DNA from: Flaviflagellibacter rhizophilus
GTDB lineage: Bacteria; Pseudomonadota; Alphaproteobacteria; Rhizobiales; Methylopilaceae
DNA length: 64,000 bases
Direction: 5' to 3'
Assembly: GCF_033898525.1 (NCBI RefSeq)
Contig: NZ_JAXAFJ010000011.1
Span: 1-64,000, forward strand
Of the stretch, positions 16,467 through 23,964 are shown one piece after another (position 1 is the first letter of the stretch; every line of letters starts with the position of its first letter). Made by a program: the position numbers and the translations under genes. A model generated the notes under the pieces. It searched no databases, had not been told where the DNA came from, and saw nothing but the letters and a program-made list of their open reading frames with translations.

Positions 16467-17428
16467 CGGCTCCATCCGTAATCGGCGGTGTTGCTGACGC
16501 CCCGGTGGAATTCCAGCTTGCGGCTGTATTCCCGAGGGTCCTTGGGCTGCACGAGCGCGCCTTCCGGCACGGAGAGCCAGTCCACCAACCGTGTGAGAAG
16601 AAAACGAAGTGCCGCGCCACGGCACAGCACCGGCAGCGCCGCGATCTCGTCGGCTTCGAGCGGCCGTGCGCGGTCATAGGCCGAGATCAGGGCCTGGCCG
16701 CGCTCGGCGTCGTAGCGGTGCTCCGCATCGAAGCACCACGCGTTGATGCAGATGGCGAGGTCGTAGGCCAGCATGTCCGTGCAGGCGAAATAGAAGTCGA
16801 TGATGCCGGGCGTGCGGCCGCTCAGGAACAGCACATTGTCCGGGAAGAGATCGGCGTGGATAACACCGCGCGGCAGACTGTCTGGCCAGGTGCCTCGAAG
16901 GTCATCGAGGGTAGTGCTGATCAAGGCTGAGAGGCCGGCCTCCACGCTGTCCGCGCGCGTTCCCGCCTGTGCGGCAAGGCTGTCCCATCCCGAAAAGCTC
17001 AAGGCGTTGGGACGCGGCACGGGAAAGTCCCGCGCTGCCACATGCAGCCGCGCGAGCGCCTCACCAGCCTCGGCGCAATGCTCCGCATCCAGACGGCTGC
17101 CGGACATGCCATCGAGAAAGGTCACGATGGCGGCAGGCCTCCCGCACAGCATGCCGAGCGCCTCGCCCGTGCGGTCCCGCACGGGAAGCGGGCAGCGGAT
17201 GCCGTTACGCGCACAGTGCTCCATCAGGCCGAGGAAGAAGGGCAGGTCGCCCCGGTCCACGCGCTTCTCGTAGAGCGTCAGGATGAACGGGCCGGTTTCG
17301 GTGCGGAGCAGGAAATTGGAATTCTCGACGCCTTCCGCGATGCCCTTACAGGCCAGCGCCTGACCGATGTCATAGCCGGCGAGGAAGTGGGCGAGGTCGT
17401 CCTCGGGCACACTGGTGTAGACGGCCAT
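16463..17428 (-). CDS. thrB: Homoserine kinase (APH-fold type)
   Basis: A 321-residue kinase phosphorylating homoserine for threonine synthesis. It belongs to the aminoglycoside phosphotransferase-like fold used by alphaproteobacteria, not the GHMP type of enterics. The catalytic loop GVIHADLFPDNVLF and the metal-binding IDFYFA are intact, and the N-terminal MAVYTSVPEDDLAHFLAGYD is characteristic. The ATG at 17428 was chosen on that motif although the frame is open about 290 bases further. Its stop overlaps rnhA. A terminator separates it from ispH. Confidence 0.94.
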   Translation of the reverse strand: MAVYTSVPEDDLAHFLAGYDIGQALACKGIAEGVENSNFLLRTETGPFILTLYEKRVDRGDLPFFLGLMEHCARNGIRCPLPVRDRTGEALGMLCGRPAAIVTFLDGMSGSRLDAEHCAEAGEALARLHVAARDFPVPRPNALSFSGWDSLAAQAGTRADSVEAGLSALISTTLDDLRGTWPDSLPRGVIHADLFPDNVLFLSGRTPGIIDFYFACTDMLAYDLAICINAWCFDAEHRYDAERGQALISAYDRARPLEADEIAALPVLCRGAALRFLLTRLVDWLSVPEGALVQPKDPREYSRKLEFHRGVSNTADYGWSR

Positions 17429-17519
17429 CGTGGTCGCACATCGGATCGTATGAGGATAGGACCCAACCGGGCCCGCGCACCCGCTGTTAGACGCTGGGAT
17501 GATGTGCGTCAAACCGTAC

Positions 17520-17544
17520 AAAAAGGCGCGGTGACTTCCGCGCC
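17520..17544 (-). terminator. Rho-independent terminator after ispH
   Basis: Read on the minus strand, a 7-bp stem (17538-17544 with 17525-17531) with a 6-base loop runs into five T (17524-17520). It lies 17 bases past the ispH stop and implies that thrB-rnhA has its own promoter in the roughly 90 bases between it and thrB. Confidence 0.85.
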
Positions 17545-17561
17545 CGCCGACGGGATGTGCG

Positions 17562-18524
17562 CTAGGCGGCTGCGCCGCGAAGCGGGCGGGGCAGGGGGAA
17601 GAACATGTTTTCTTCCACGGTCGCCACCGTCTCGACCTCGACCTCGAAACGCTCCGCGAAGGCGTCGATGATCTGCTCGACCAGGATCTCCGGTGCGGAG
17701 GCGCCAGCCGAGACACCTATGGTGCGGATGTTCTCGAGGTTCGACCAGTCGAGCTGGTCCTTGCTGTCGACAAGCTGCGAATAGGGGCAGCCCATCCGCT
17801 CGGCCACTTCGCGAAGGCGCTGCGAGTTGGACGAGTTCGGAGACCCGACGGTGATGAAGGCATCGCACAGATGCGCAATGGACTTCACGGCTTCCTGGCG
17901 GTTCGTCGTGGCGTAGCAGATGTCTTCCTTGTGAGGGCCGACGATCATAGGGAATCGGCGCTTCAGCGCCTCCACGATCTCGGATGTCTCCTCGACGGAA
18001 AGAGTGGTCTGCGTGACGAAGGCAAGCGCGGACGGATCGTTCGGCACGAAGGCTTCCACGTCCTCGACAGTCTGGACGAGGCGCACCGCGCCGTCCGGCA
18101 GCTGGCCGATCGTGCCCACGACCTCGGGATGGCCGGCATGGCCGACGAGGACGATCTCGCGACCGCGCTTGTGATGGATCTCGGCCTCGCGGTGGACCTT
18201 GGTCACCAGCGGGCAGGTGGCGTCCAGAACCGTGAAGTTGCGGCGCTGTGCCTCGGCAGGGATGGTCTTCGCCACGCCATGCGCGGAGAAGATGACCGGG
18301 GCGTCGCCGTCCGGCACTTCGTCCAGCTCTTCCACGAACACCGCGCCCTTACGGCGCAGGCTCTCGACCACGTATTTGTTGTGGACGATCTCGTGGCGCA
18401 CATAGACGGGCGCTCCGAACAGCTTCAATGCGTGCTCGACAACGTCGATGGCCCGGACGACGCCGGCGCAGAAACCGCGCGGCGCGCACAGAAGTACCTT
18501 CAGGGGGGGCTTTTGTGGCGTCAT
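17562..18524 (-). CDS. ispH: 4-hydroxy-3-methylbut-2-enyl diphosphate reductase
   Basis: Final enzyme of the MEP isoprenoid pathway, a [4Fe-4S] protein producing IPP and DMAPP. The 320-residue product has the conserved cluster Cys13 (LLCAPRGFCAGV), Cys104 (DATCPLV) and Cys203 (DICYATTNRQ). Other conserved parts are IVHN, FSAHGV, VGHAGHPEV, VTQTTLS and VGSPNSSNS. In relatives ispH-thrB-rnhA commonly follows surf1 on the same strand; here the set is inverted and about 9 kb away. Confidence 0.97.
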   Translation of the reverse strand: MTPQKPPLKVLLCAPRGFCAGVVRAIDVVEHALKLFGAPVYVRHEIVHNKYVVESLRRKGAVFVEELDEVPDGDAPVIFSAHGVAKTIPAEAQRRNFTVLDATCPLVTKVHREAEIHHKRGREIVLVGHAGHPEVVGTIGQLPDGAVRLVQTVEDVEAFVPNDPSALAFVTQTTLSVEETSEIVEALKRRFPMIVGPHKEDICYATTNRQEAVKSIAHLCDAFITVGSPNSSNSQRLREVAERMGCPYSQLVDSKDQLDWSNLENIRTIGVSAGASAPEILVEQIIDAFAERFEVEVETVATVEENMFFPLPRPLRGAAA

Positions 18525-18638
18525 GACAGGACGGGAAATGGGGCGTTCCCACCGCTCTTGTCAAGCCACGCCCTCGACAGGCTATAAGGACGCCCCGGAA
18601 CGGGACTGCCGCGATGGCGGGACAGGGAGGATCTGGGC

Positions 18639-19241
18639 ATGATGATTGGTGCTGGCGCTGTGTCTTCGCGAGCGGTGCAATTTGGCATCCTGGCCATCTC
18701 GGGTCTGCTCGTAGCCGGCTGCTCCAGCCCATCGAGCGATACCGGCGGCGGAAGCCGTCTTGGTAACCTGCTCGCGTTCAACACCTCGACGCCAAAGGAA
18801 GTCGTAGTGGGGCAGGCGGCGGTCTACTGCCCGCCGGTGTCCGTGCAGCCCGGCACGGCCGCCTTCACGCTCTACGAGCGCGGCCAGGAGGGCAACATCA
18901 TGGCCGTCACCAATCAGGCGAATTTCGGCGAGTTGGCCCGCGAATGCGCCGATGTCGGCGGGCAGAACGCCATCCGGGTGGGCATTTCGGGCCGCCTGAT
19001 CCAGGGGCCGAAGGGGACGGTCGGAAACACCGTGCCGATCCCGGTCCGCTTCGTCGTGCTCGACCCCGACGACAAGCCCGTCGCCACACGCGTCACCCGC
19101 CTGCAGACCGCGATCCCGCCCGGCCAATCGGGCGTCAGCTTCACGCATGTGGAGGAATTCGGCGGTCTTCCCGGTGGGCCGCAGGGCATGCGCGGCTACA
19201 GCGTGCGCGTGGGGTTCGAGACCGCAGCCAGCAGCCGCTGA
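18639..19241 (+). CDS. Putative lipoprotein of unknown function
   Basis: A 200-residue product with a lipoprotein signal: hydrophobic segment about 14-26 and lipobox LVAGC, so it is likely anchored in a membrane by its N-terminal Cys. The mature part has a Ser/Gly-rich linker (PSSDTGGGS) and a beta-rich domain with two further Cys. No enzyme motif was recognised. Upstream GGGAGGATC supports the ATG at 18639. It is divergent from ispH and followed by ccrM. Confidence 0.75.
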   Translation: MMIGAGAVSSRAVQFGILAISGLLVAGCSSPSSDTGGGSRLGNLLAFNTSTPKEVVVGQAAVYCPPVSVQPGTAAFTLYERGQEGNIMAVTNQANFGELARECADVGGQNAIRVGISGRLIQGPKGTVGNTVPIPVRFVVLDPDDKPVATRVTRLQTAIPPGQSGVSFTHVEEFGGLPGGPQGMRGYSVRVGFETAASSR

Positions 19242-19333
19242 GCTGCTAAGGTTCCATTAACCGTAAAGCTTAGCCTCCGCTTAAGGTTGATAGATCAAAT
19301 TGTCGGCGTCAGGTCACGCGTCGAGAACCCCAG

Positions 19334-20470
19334 ATGTCCTATCCGGTATTGCGTACCCAGGCGCGCCATGTCGCGCCTGGGATGGACATCCCCCTCAGCC
19401 ACGAGATCATCGTGGGCGATTGCGTGGCCGAGATGGCCAGGATGCCGGCGGCGTCCGTCGACCTCATCTTTGCCGATCCGCCGTACAATCTTCAGCTCAG
19501 CGGCGCCCTTCATCGGCCGGACGACAGCCTCGTCGACGCCGTTGACGACGACTGGGATCGCTTTGCCAGCTTCGAAGCCTATGACGCCTTCACCCGCGCC
19601 TGGCTGCTGGCCGCGCGCCGGGTGCTGAAGCCGAATGGGGCGATGTGGGTCATCGGCTCCTACCACAACATCTTCCGCGTCGGTGCCATCCTCCAGGACC
19701 TCGGATTCTGGATCCTGAACGATGTGGTGTGGCGCAAGAACAATCCGATGCCGAACTTCCGCGGCCGGCGCTTCACCAATGCGCACGAGACCATGATCTG
19801 GGCCGCGCGCTCTGCAGATGCGAAATACACGTTCAACTATGAGGCCATGAAGGCCGGCAATGATGATCTGCAGATGCGCTCCGACTGGCTGCTGCCGATC
19901 TGCACAGGCGGTGAGCGGCTGAAGGACGCGGATGGCCGCAAGGTGCATCCCACCCAGAAGCCGGAAGCCCTGCTGGCCCGCGTGCTCATGTCCAGCACGC
20001 GCCGCGGCGACGTGATCCTCGATCCGTTCTCGGGCTCGGGCACGACGGCGGCTGTCGCCAAGAGGTTCGGGCGTTCGGCCATCGGCATCGAGCGGGACCG
20101 GACCTACGCGGCGGCTGCACGTGAGCGCATCGCCGGCATCGAGACATTGAGCGACGAGGTGCTGTCGGAAAGCCCGACCAAGCGGGAAGCTCCGCGCGTG
20201 GCCTTCGGCGTTCTGGTGGAACAGGGCCTGATCGCTCCCGGCGCAAGGCTGACCGACCACAAGGGTAACCTGGAAGCCGTCGTCCGTGCCGATGGCACGG
20301 TCGCCGCCGGCAATGTTGTGGGCTCCATCCACAAGATCGGCGCTCTCGTGCAGAATGCCACGGCCTGCAATGGCTGGACGTTCTGGCATTACGACAAGGC
20401 CGGCCGGCGCGTGCCCATCGATGAACTGCGGACGCAGGTCCGCAGCCAGATGGCTGCCGACGGCGCCTGA
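19334..20470 (+). CDS. ccrM: Cell-cycle DNA adenine methyltransferase CcrM (GANTC)
   Basis: A 378-residue beta-class N6-adenine methyltransferase. The catalytic motif DPPYNLQL lies at 48-55, before the SAM-binding motif DPFSGSGTTAAVAKR, the order expected of the beta class. The C-terminal part (about 275-375) is the RAMA-type extension of CcrM, with the family segment NGWTFWHY near the end. CcrM methylates GANTC after replication in alphaproteobacteria and is normally under CtrA control. A single TTAACC half-site occurs at 19257, but no full CtrA box is evident. It stands alone in this strand run. Confidence 0.94.
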   Translation: MSYPVLRTQARHVAPGMDIPLSHEIIVGDCVAEMARMPAASVDLIFADPPYNLQLSGALHRPDDSLVDAVDDDWDRFASFEAYDAFTRAWLLAARRVLKPNGAMWVIGSYHNIFRVGAILQDLGFWILNDVVWRKNNPMPNFRGRRFTNAHETMIWAARSADAKYTFNYEAMKAGNDDLQMRSDWLLPICTGGERLKDADGRKVHPTQKPEALLARVLMSSTRRGDVILDPFSGSGTTAAVAKRFGRSAIGIERDRTYAAAARERIAGIETLSDEVLSESPTKREAPRVAFGVLVEQGLIAPGARLTDHKGNLEAVVRADGTVAAGNVVGSIHKIGALVQNATACNGWTFWHYDKAGRRVPIDELRTQVRSQMAADGA

Positions 20471-20529
20471 ACTCGCGAACGCTTCGCACCTGCAAACATA
20501 GAGGTTGCGCGGCTCCGGAGCCCGGGTCT

Positions 20530-21468
20530 ATGCGCCTGCCTTCCCGCACATCGCGGGCGGCGAGGCGTCGGGTGACAACGAACAGGCTTCTTCTCCGCGT
20601 CGCTGTCGCCAATGTGGGCGTGAGCGTGCTGGTGCTTGCGCTGAAGGCCGTGTCGTACAAGGTCACCGGATCGGTGGCGCTCTACTCCGACGCGCTCGAG
20701 AGCATCATCAATGTCGTGACCTCCCTCGCGGCATTGTGGGCGCTGTGGTTCAGTTTCCAGCCTGCCGACCAGAACCACCCCTACGGGCACCACAAGGCGG
20801 AATATCTCTCGGCCGTGCTGGCCGGCGTGCTCATCGTCGTCGCCGCGATATCCATCCTGCGCGAAGCCTATTTCGGCTATCTCGAACCGCGCCCGCTTGA
20901 GGCGCCGACGCTCGGCCTCGCCATCAACCTCGCGGCGACCGTCATCAATCTTGGCTGGGCGCTGCTTCTCATCAGGCTGGGAACACGCCACAAATCGCCG
21001 GCTCTGGCCGGTGATGGCCGCCACCTCATGACCGATGTGGTCACTTCAGTCGGTGTGCTCATCGGCCTCGTGGCCGCGGTCGTCCTCGACCAGCCGCTGC
21101 TGGACCCGATCCTTGCCGCGGCGGTTGCCCTGAACATCATCTGGACCGGCATTCGGCTGGTGCGGGAATCCATGGGCGGGCTGCTCGACGAGGCGGTGCC
21201 GGCGGATGTTCTCGACCGTATCCGCACGACAATCGCGAAAGGTGCGGCGGGCGCCATCGAGGCGCACGACATCCGCACGCGGCAGGCGGGACGTGCGGTC
21301 TTCGTGGACTTCCACCTTGTCGTACACGGCACGATGAGCGTGTCCGATGCACACGACATCTGCGACTGTCTCGAACGAGAGCTGAAGAACGCGGTGGAGG
21401 GCGCCATCGTCACCATCCATGTGGAGCCGGACGATAAGGCGAAGCATCAGGGCATCGTGGTGCTCTAG
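20530..21468 (+). CDS. Cation diffusion facilitator family transporter
   Basis: A 312-residue CDF-type divalent metal efflux protein with about six membrane segments (from about residue 20 to 210) and a C-terminal cytoplasmic metal-sensing domain. Metal-site motifs are SDALESIIN in the second helix and HLMTDVVTS in the fifth, a D/D-H/D arrangement typical of CDF exporters. PYGHHKAEY is also conserved. Substrate metal cannot be assigned with confidence. Its stop shares a CTAG with the convergent mutY stop. Confidence 0.92.
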   Translation: MRLPSRTSRAARRRVTTNRLLLRVAVANVGVSVLVLALKAVSYKVTGSVALYSDALESIINVVTSLAALWALWFSFQPADQNHPYGHHKAEYLSAVLAGVLIVVAAISILREAYFGYLEPRPLEAPTLGLAINLAATVINLGWALLLIRLGTRHKSPALAGDGRHLMTDVVTSVGVLIGLVAAVVLDQPLLDPILAAAVALNIIWTGIRLVRESMGGLLDEAVPADVLDRIRTTIAKGAAGAIEAHDIRTRQAGRAVFVDFHLVVHGTMSVSDAHDICDCLERELKNAVEGAIVTIHVEPDDKAKHQGIVVL

Positions 21469-22526
21469 CCAGCGCTGCGGGCAACCTTCTCGACCTTCCG
21501 CATCACGCCGGGCAGCGCTTCCTTCTCCACCTCCAGCGACCACCAGCAGCCTTCGGGCGGGGGCGTGTCGTTGGTGAAGGTTGCTCGGAACACCGACAAC
21601 TCCAGCGCGAAATGCGAGAAGACGTGACGGGCGGTGCCCATCGGCTGCCAGTTCGAGGGGAGCGGCGGGTTCTCGGGCAGGCCGCCGAGTGACGTCTCGG
21701 CCCAGGCTGATCCGGGCACTTCGACCATGCCCCCCAGCAGCCCTGTCGCCGCCCGGCGCCGCAGCAGAACGGCTCCATCCGTCCGCTCTGCCCAGAAGGC
21801 ATGTCCGAATCGCGTCGGCCTGTCGACCTTCGCAGCCTTGCGGGGGAAGCTTTCCTGCAGGCCTTCGGCACGCGCCTCGCAGTTCTCGTTCCACGGGCAC
21901 AGTGAGCAGGCGGGCCGGCGGGGCGTGCAGATGGTGGCGCCGAGATCCATCATGGCTTGCGCGAAATCACCGGGTCGGCGCGCCGGCGTCAAAGTCGCGG
22001 CCAGTTTCCGGATGCGGGGCCTGGCGCGGGGCAGTTCCTCCTCGACCGCGAAGAGGCGCGAGACCACGCGCTCGACATTGCCGTCGACGACGGTAGCGGG
22101 TTCGTCGAAGGCGATCGCCGCCACGGCTGCCGCGGTGTAGGGGCCGATCCCCGGCAAGGCGAGAAGCTCGGCCTCCGTCCCGGGGAAGACGCCGCCATGC
22201 TCGCGCGCCACCACCACCGCGCAGGCGTGCAGATTGCGCGCCCGTGCGTAGTAACCAAGCCCCGCCCACCGGCGGAGAACATCGTCCAGAGGCGCGTCGG
22301 CCAGAGCGAACACGTCCGGAAATCGCTGAAGGAAGGCTAGGAAGTAGGGGCCGGCGGCTGCGACCGTTGTCTGCTGCAGCATGATTTCGGACAGCCAGAC
22401 GCGGTAGGGATCCGCGATCTCGCCGGGCAGCGCCCGCCAAGGCAGCCGCCGCCGGTGACAATCATACCAGGCCAGGAGGTCTGAAGATCCGGGCTCGGAC
22501 AGCGCGGCTGTGGAGGGTGAGGACAT
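21465..22526 (-). CDS. mutY: A/G-specific adenine glycosylase
   Basis: Base-excision repair enzyme removing adenine mispaired with 8-oxoguanine. The 353-residue protein has catalytic Glu47 (SEIMLQQT), the helix-hairpin-helix LPGIGPYTA at 124-132, Asp148 in VVDGN, and a [4Fe-4S] cluster with the spacing C-X6-C-X2-C-X5-C. The C-terminal Nudix-like domain that reads 8-oxoG follows. The ATG at 22526 was chosen because the longer open frame upstream is the antisense of the DUF721 gene. It is divergent from that gene. Confidence 0.95.
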   Translation of the reverse strand: MSSPSTAALSEPGSSDLLAWYDCHRRRLPWRALPGEIADPYRVWLSEIMLQQTTVAAAGPYFLAFLQRFPDVFALADAPLDDVLRRWAGLGYYARARNLHACAVVVAREHGGVFPGTEAELLALPGIGPYTAAAVAAIAFDEPATVVDGNVERVVSRLFAVEEELPRARPRIRKLAATLTPARRPGDFAQAMMDLGATICTPRRPACSLCPWNENCEARAEGLQESFPRKAAKVDRPTRFGHAFWAERTDGAVLLRRRAATGLLGGMVEVPGSAWAETSLGGLPENPPLPSNWQPMGTARHVFSHFALELSVFRATFTNDTPPPEGCWWSLEVEKEALPGVMRKVEKVARSAG

Positions 22527-22586
22527 CGTGGCTCTATAGCAGGTCGGCCGCTTGACGGCTGGCCCTTGCCGTGACGCCTTGGTGCG

Positions 22587-23105
22587 ATGTCCAGTGCACC
22601 CAAGCGCCGCCCCAATGCCCGCCCCCTCGGACAGTTCGTCCCGGGCGCGATGAACGAGGTACTGGCGAAGCAGGGATTCGCCAGTGGCGAGATCGTGCTG
22701 CGTTGGCAGGACATCGCCGGCGCCGAACTTGCGCGCCGCTCCCGACCGCTGAAGCTGACATTTCCGCGAGGACGCAAGGAGCCGGAGGCGGCGCGGGAGC
22801 CCGCAACCCTTCTCGTCCAGGTGGAGGGTGCGTTTGCGCTCGAACTGCAGATGCAGGCCTCTACGCTGATCGAGCGCATCAACCGCTATTTCGGCTGGCG
22901 GTGCGTCGGCTCGCTGAAGATCCGGCAGGGACCCGTCGGGACCCGGAAGACCGAGCGCCCGGCGCCGGTGCTGACGGGCGATGAAAAAGCCCGCATTCGG
23001 AGCCAGGTGGATGGCATCGAAGAGGATCGGCTTGCGGAAGCCTTGCTGCGCCTGGGCGAGGCCGTGACCCTCGACGCTCGCCGCGGAAAAACGGGGCGTG
23101 CGTAA
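22587..23105 (+). CDS. DUF721 (DciA-like) protein
   Basis: A 172-residue protein of the DUF721 family. The domain spans roughly residues 12-110, starting with the PLGQFVPGAMNEVLAKQGFAS segment and including VLRWQDIAGAELARRS. DciA, a DUF721 protein, loads the replicative helicase in bacteria lacking DnaC; a similar role here is inferred from the family. The C-terminal third is charged and probably flexible. It is flanked by mutY and a DsbA gene, an arrangement conserved in related genomes. Confidence 0.85.
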   Translation: MSSAPKRRPNARPLGQFVPGAMNEVLAKQGFASGEIVLRWQDIAGAELARRSRPLKLTFPRGRKEPEAAREPATLLVQVEGAFALELQMQASTLIERINRYFGWRCVGSLKIRQGPVGTRKTERPAPVLTGDEKARIRSQVDGIEEDRLAEALLRLGEAVTLDARRGKTGRA

Positions 23106-23185
23106 ACTCGCCACATTTCCATCGTTGGCAAGGCCACCCCGCCGATCTATCCAGTGTCGGCAAACCCTCCGTTGAAGGTGACCTT

Positions 23186-23920
23186 ATGAAGAGTTCCGCC
23201 CTGACGACGCTGTTCGCCGCCTGCGTCATCGCGGTTGGCTTGGCCGGCTGCTCGGAAGAACAGTCGTCCACGCCTGTGAGCGACAATGCCGCGCAGACTT
23301 CGTCATCGTCCGAGGAAGGTGCAGAACGCAGCACGCCTGCCCCTGCGACACAGGCGACGCCCGGGCAGAGCGTCGATCTGAAGGAATTGCTCGAACCCGG
23401 CCCGCTTCCTGATATCGCGCTCGGCCGCGAGGATGCGCCGATAACGGTCGTGGAATACGCGTCCCTGACCTGTCCGCACTGCGCCACCTTCCACAACGGC
23501 ACCTATCCGGCGCTGAAGCAGAAATACGTGGACAGCGGCAAGGTGCGTTTCATCTTTCGCGAATTCCCGCTCGATAACTACGCGACCGCCGGCTTCATGA
23601 TGGCGCGCTGCGCCGAGCCGTCGAAGTATCATCCCATCATCGACGCCTTCTTCGCCCAGCAGCGTGCGTTCCTCGACGCGTCGGACCCGTTCGCATGGCT
23701 GCAGGACTTCGGGAAGCAGGTCGGCTTTACCCAGGAGTCGCTGGACGCCTGCTTGTCGAATCAGCAGCTGCTGGACAGCGTCATGGCCGTGCGGCAGCGC
23801 GCCTCGGAGAAGTTCGGAGTCAGTTCCACGCCGTCCTTCTTCATCAACGGCAAGATCTATCGCGGCGCGATGAGCATCGAGGACCTTTCGAAGGACATCG
23901 ACCCTCTCCTGAAGGGCTGA
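23186..23920 (+). CDS. DsbA family thiol:disulfide oxidoreductase (lipoprotein)
   Basis: A 244-residue thioredoxin-fold protein. It has a lipobox LAGC (Cys22) followed by a long Ser/Thr/Pro linker to about residue 65, so the catalytic domain is probably tethered to the inner membrane. The active site CPHC is at 96-99, with the cis-proline loop in SSTPSFF near the C-terminus. It resembles the alphaproteobacterial DsbA proteins encoded next to smc. The start at 23186 begins the signal sequence MKSSALTTLFAACV. Confidence 0.92.
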   Translation: MKSSALTTLFAACVIAVGLAGCSEEQSSTPVSDNAAQTSSSSEEGAERSTPAPATQATPGQSVDLKELLEPGPLPDIALGREDAPITVVEYASLTCPHCATFHNGTYPALKQKYVDSGKVRFIFREFPLDNYATAGFMMARCAEPSKYHPIIDAFFAQQRAFLDASDPFAWLQDFGKQVGFTQESLDACLSNQQLLDSVMAVRQRASEKFGVSSTPSFFINGKIYRGAMSIEDLSKDIDPLLKG

Positions 23921-23964
23921 GGCACGTCCGGTAAAGCCCGGCCGCGCCGCCAGCACGGTGCTGC

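Noticed and set aside
19242..19333. CtrA control site upstream of ccrM
   Set aside because: A TTAACC half-site is present at 19257, but the second TTAA at the required spacing is missing, so a full CtrA box could not be shown.
20511..20522. Palindrome GGCTCCGGAGCC just before the CDF transporter
   Set aside because: A 12-bp self-complementary GC run is easily found by chance in such DNA; no T-run or paired element supports a function.
22527..23114. A long N-terminal extension of mutY on the minus strand
   Set aside because: The extra residues are the antisense of the DUF721 gene; MutY homology starts at the ATG at 22526.
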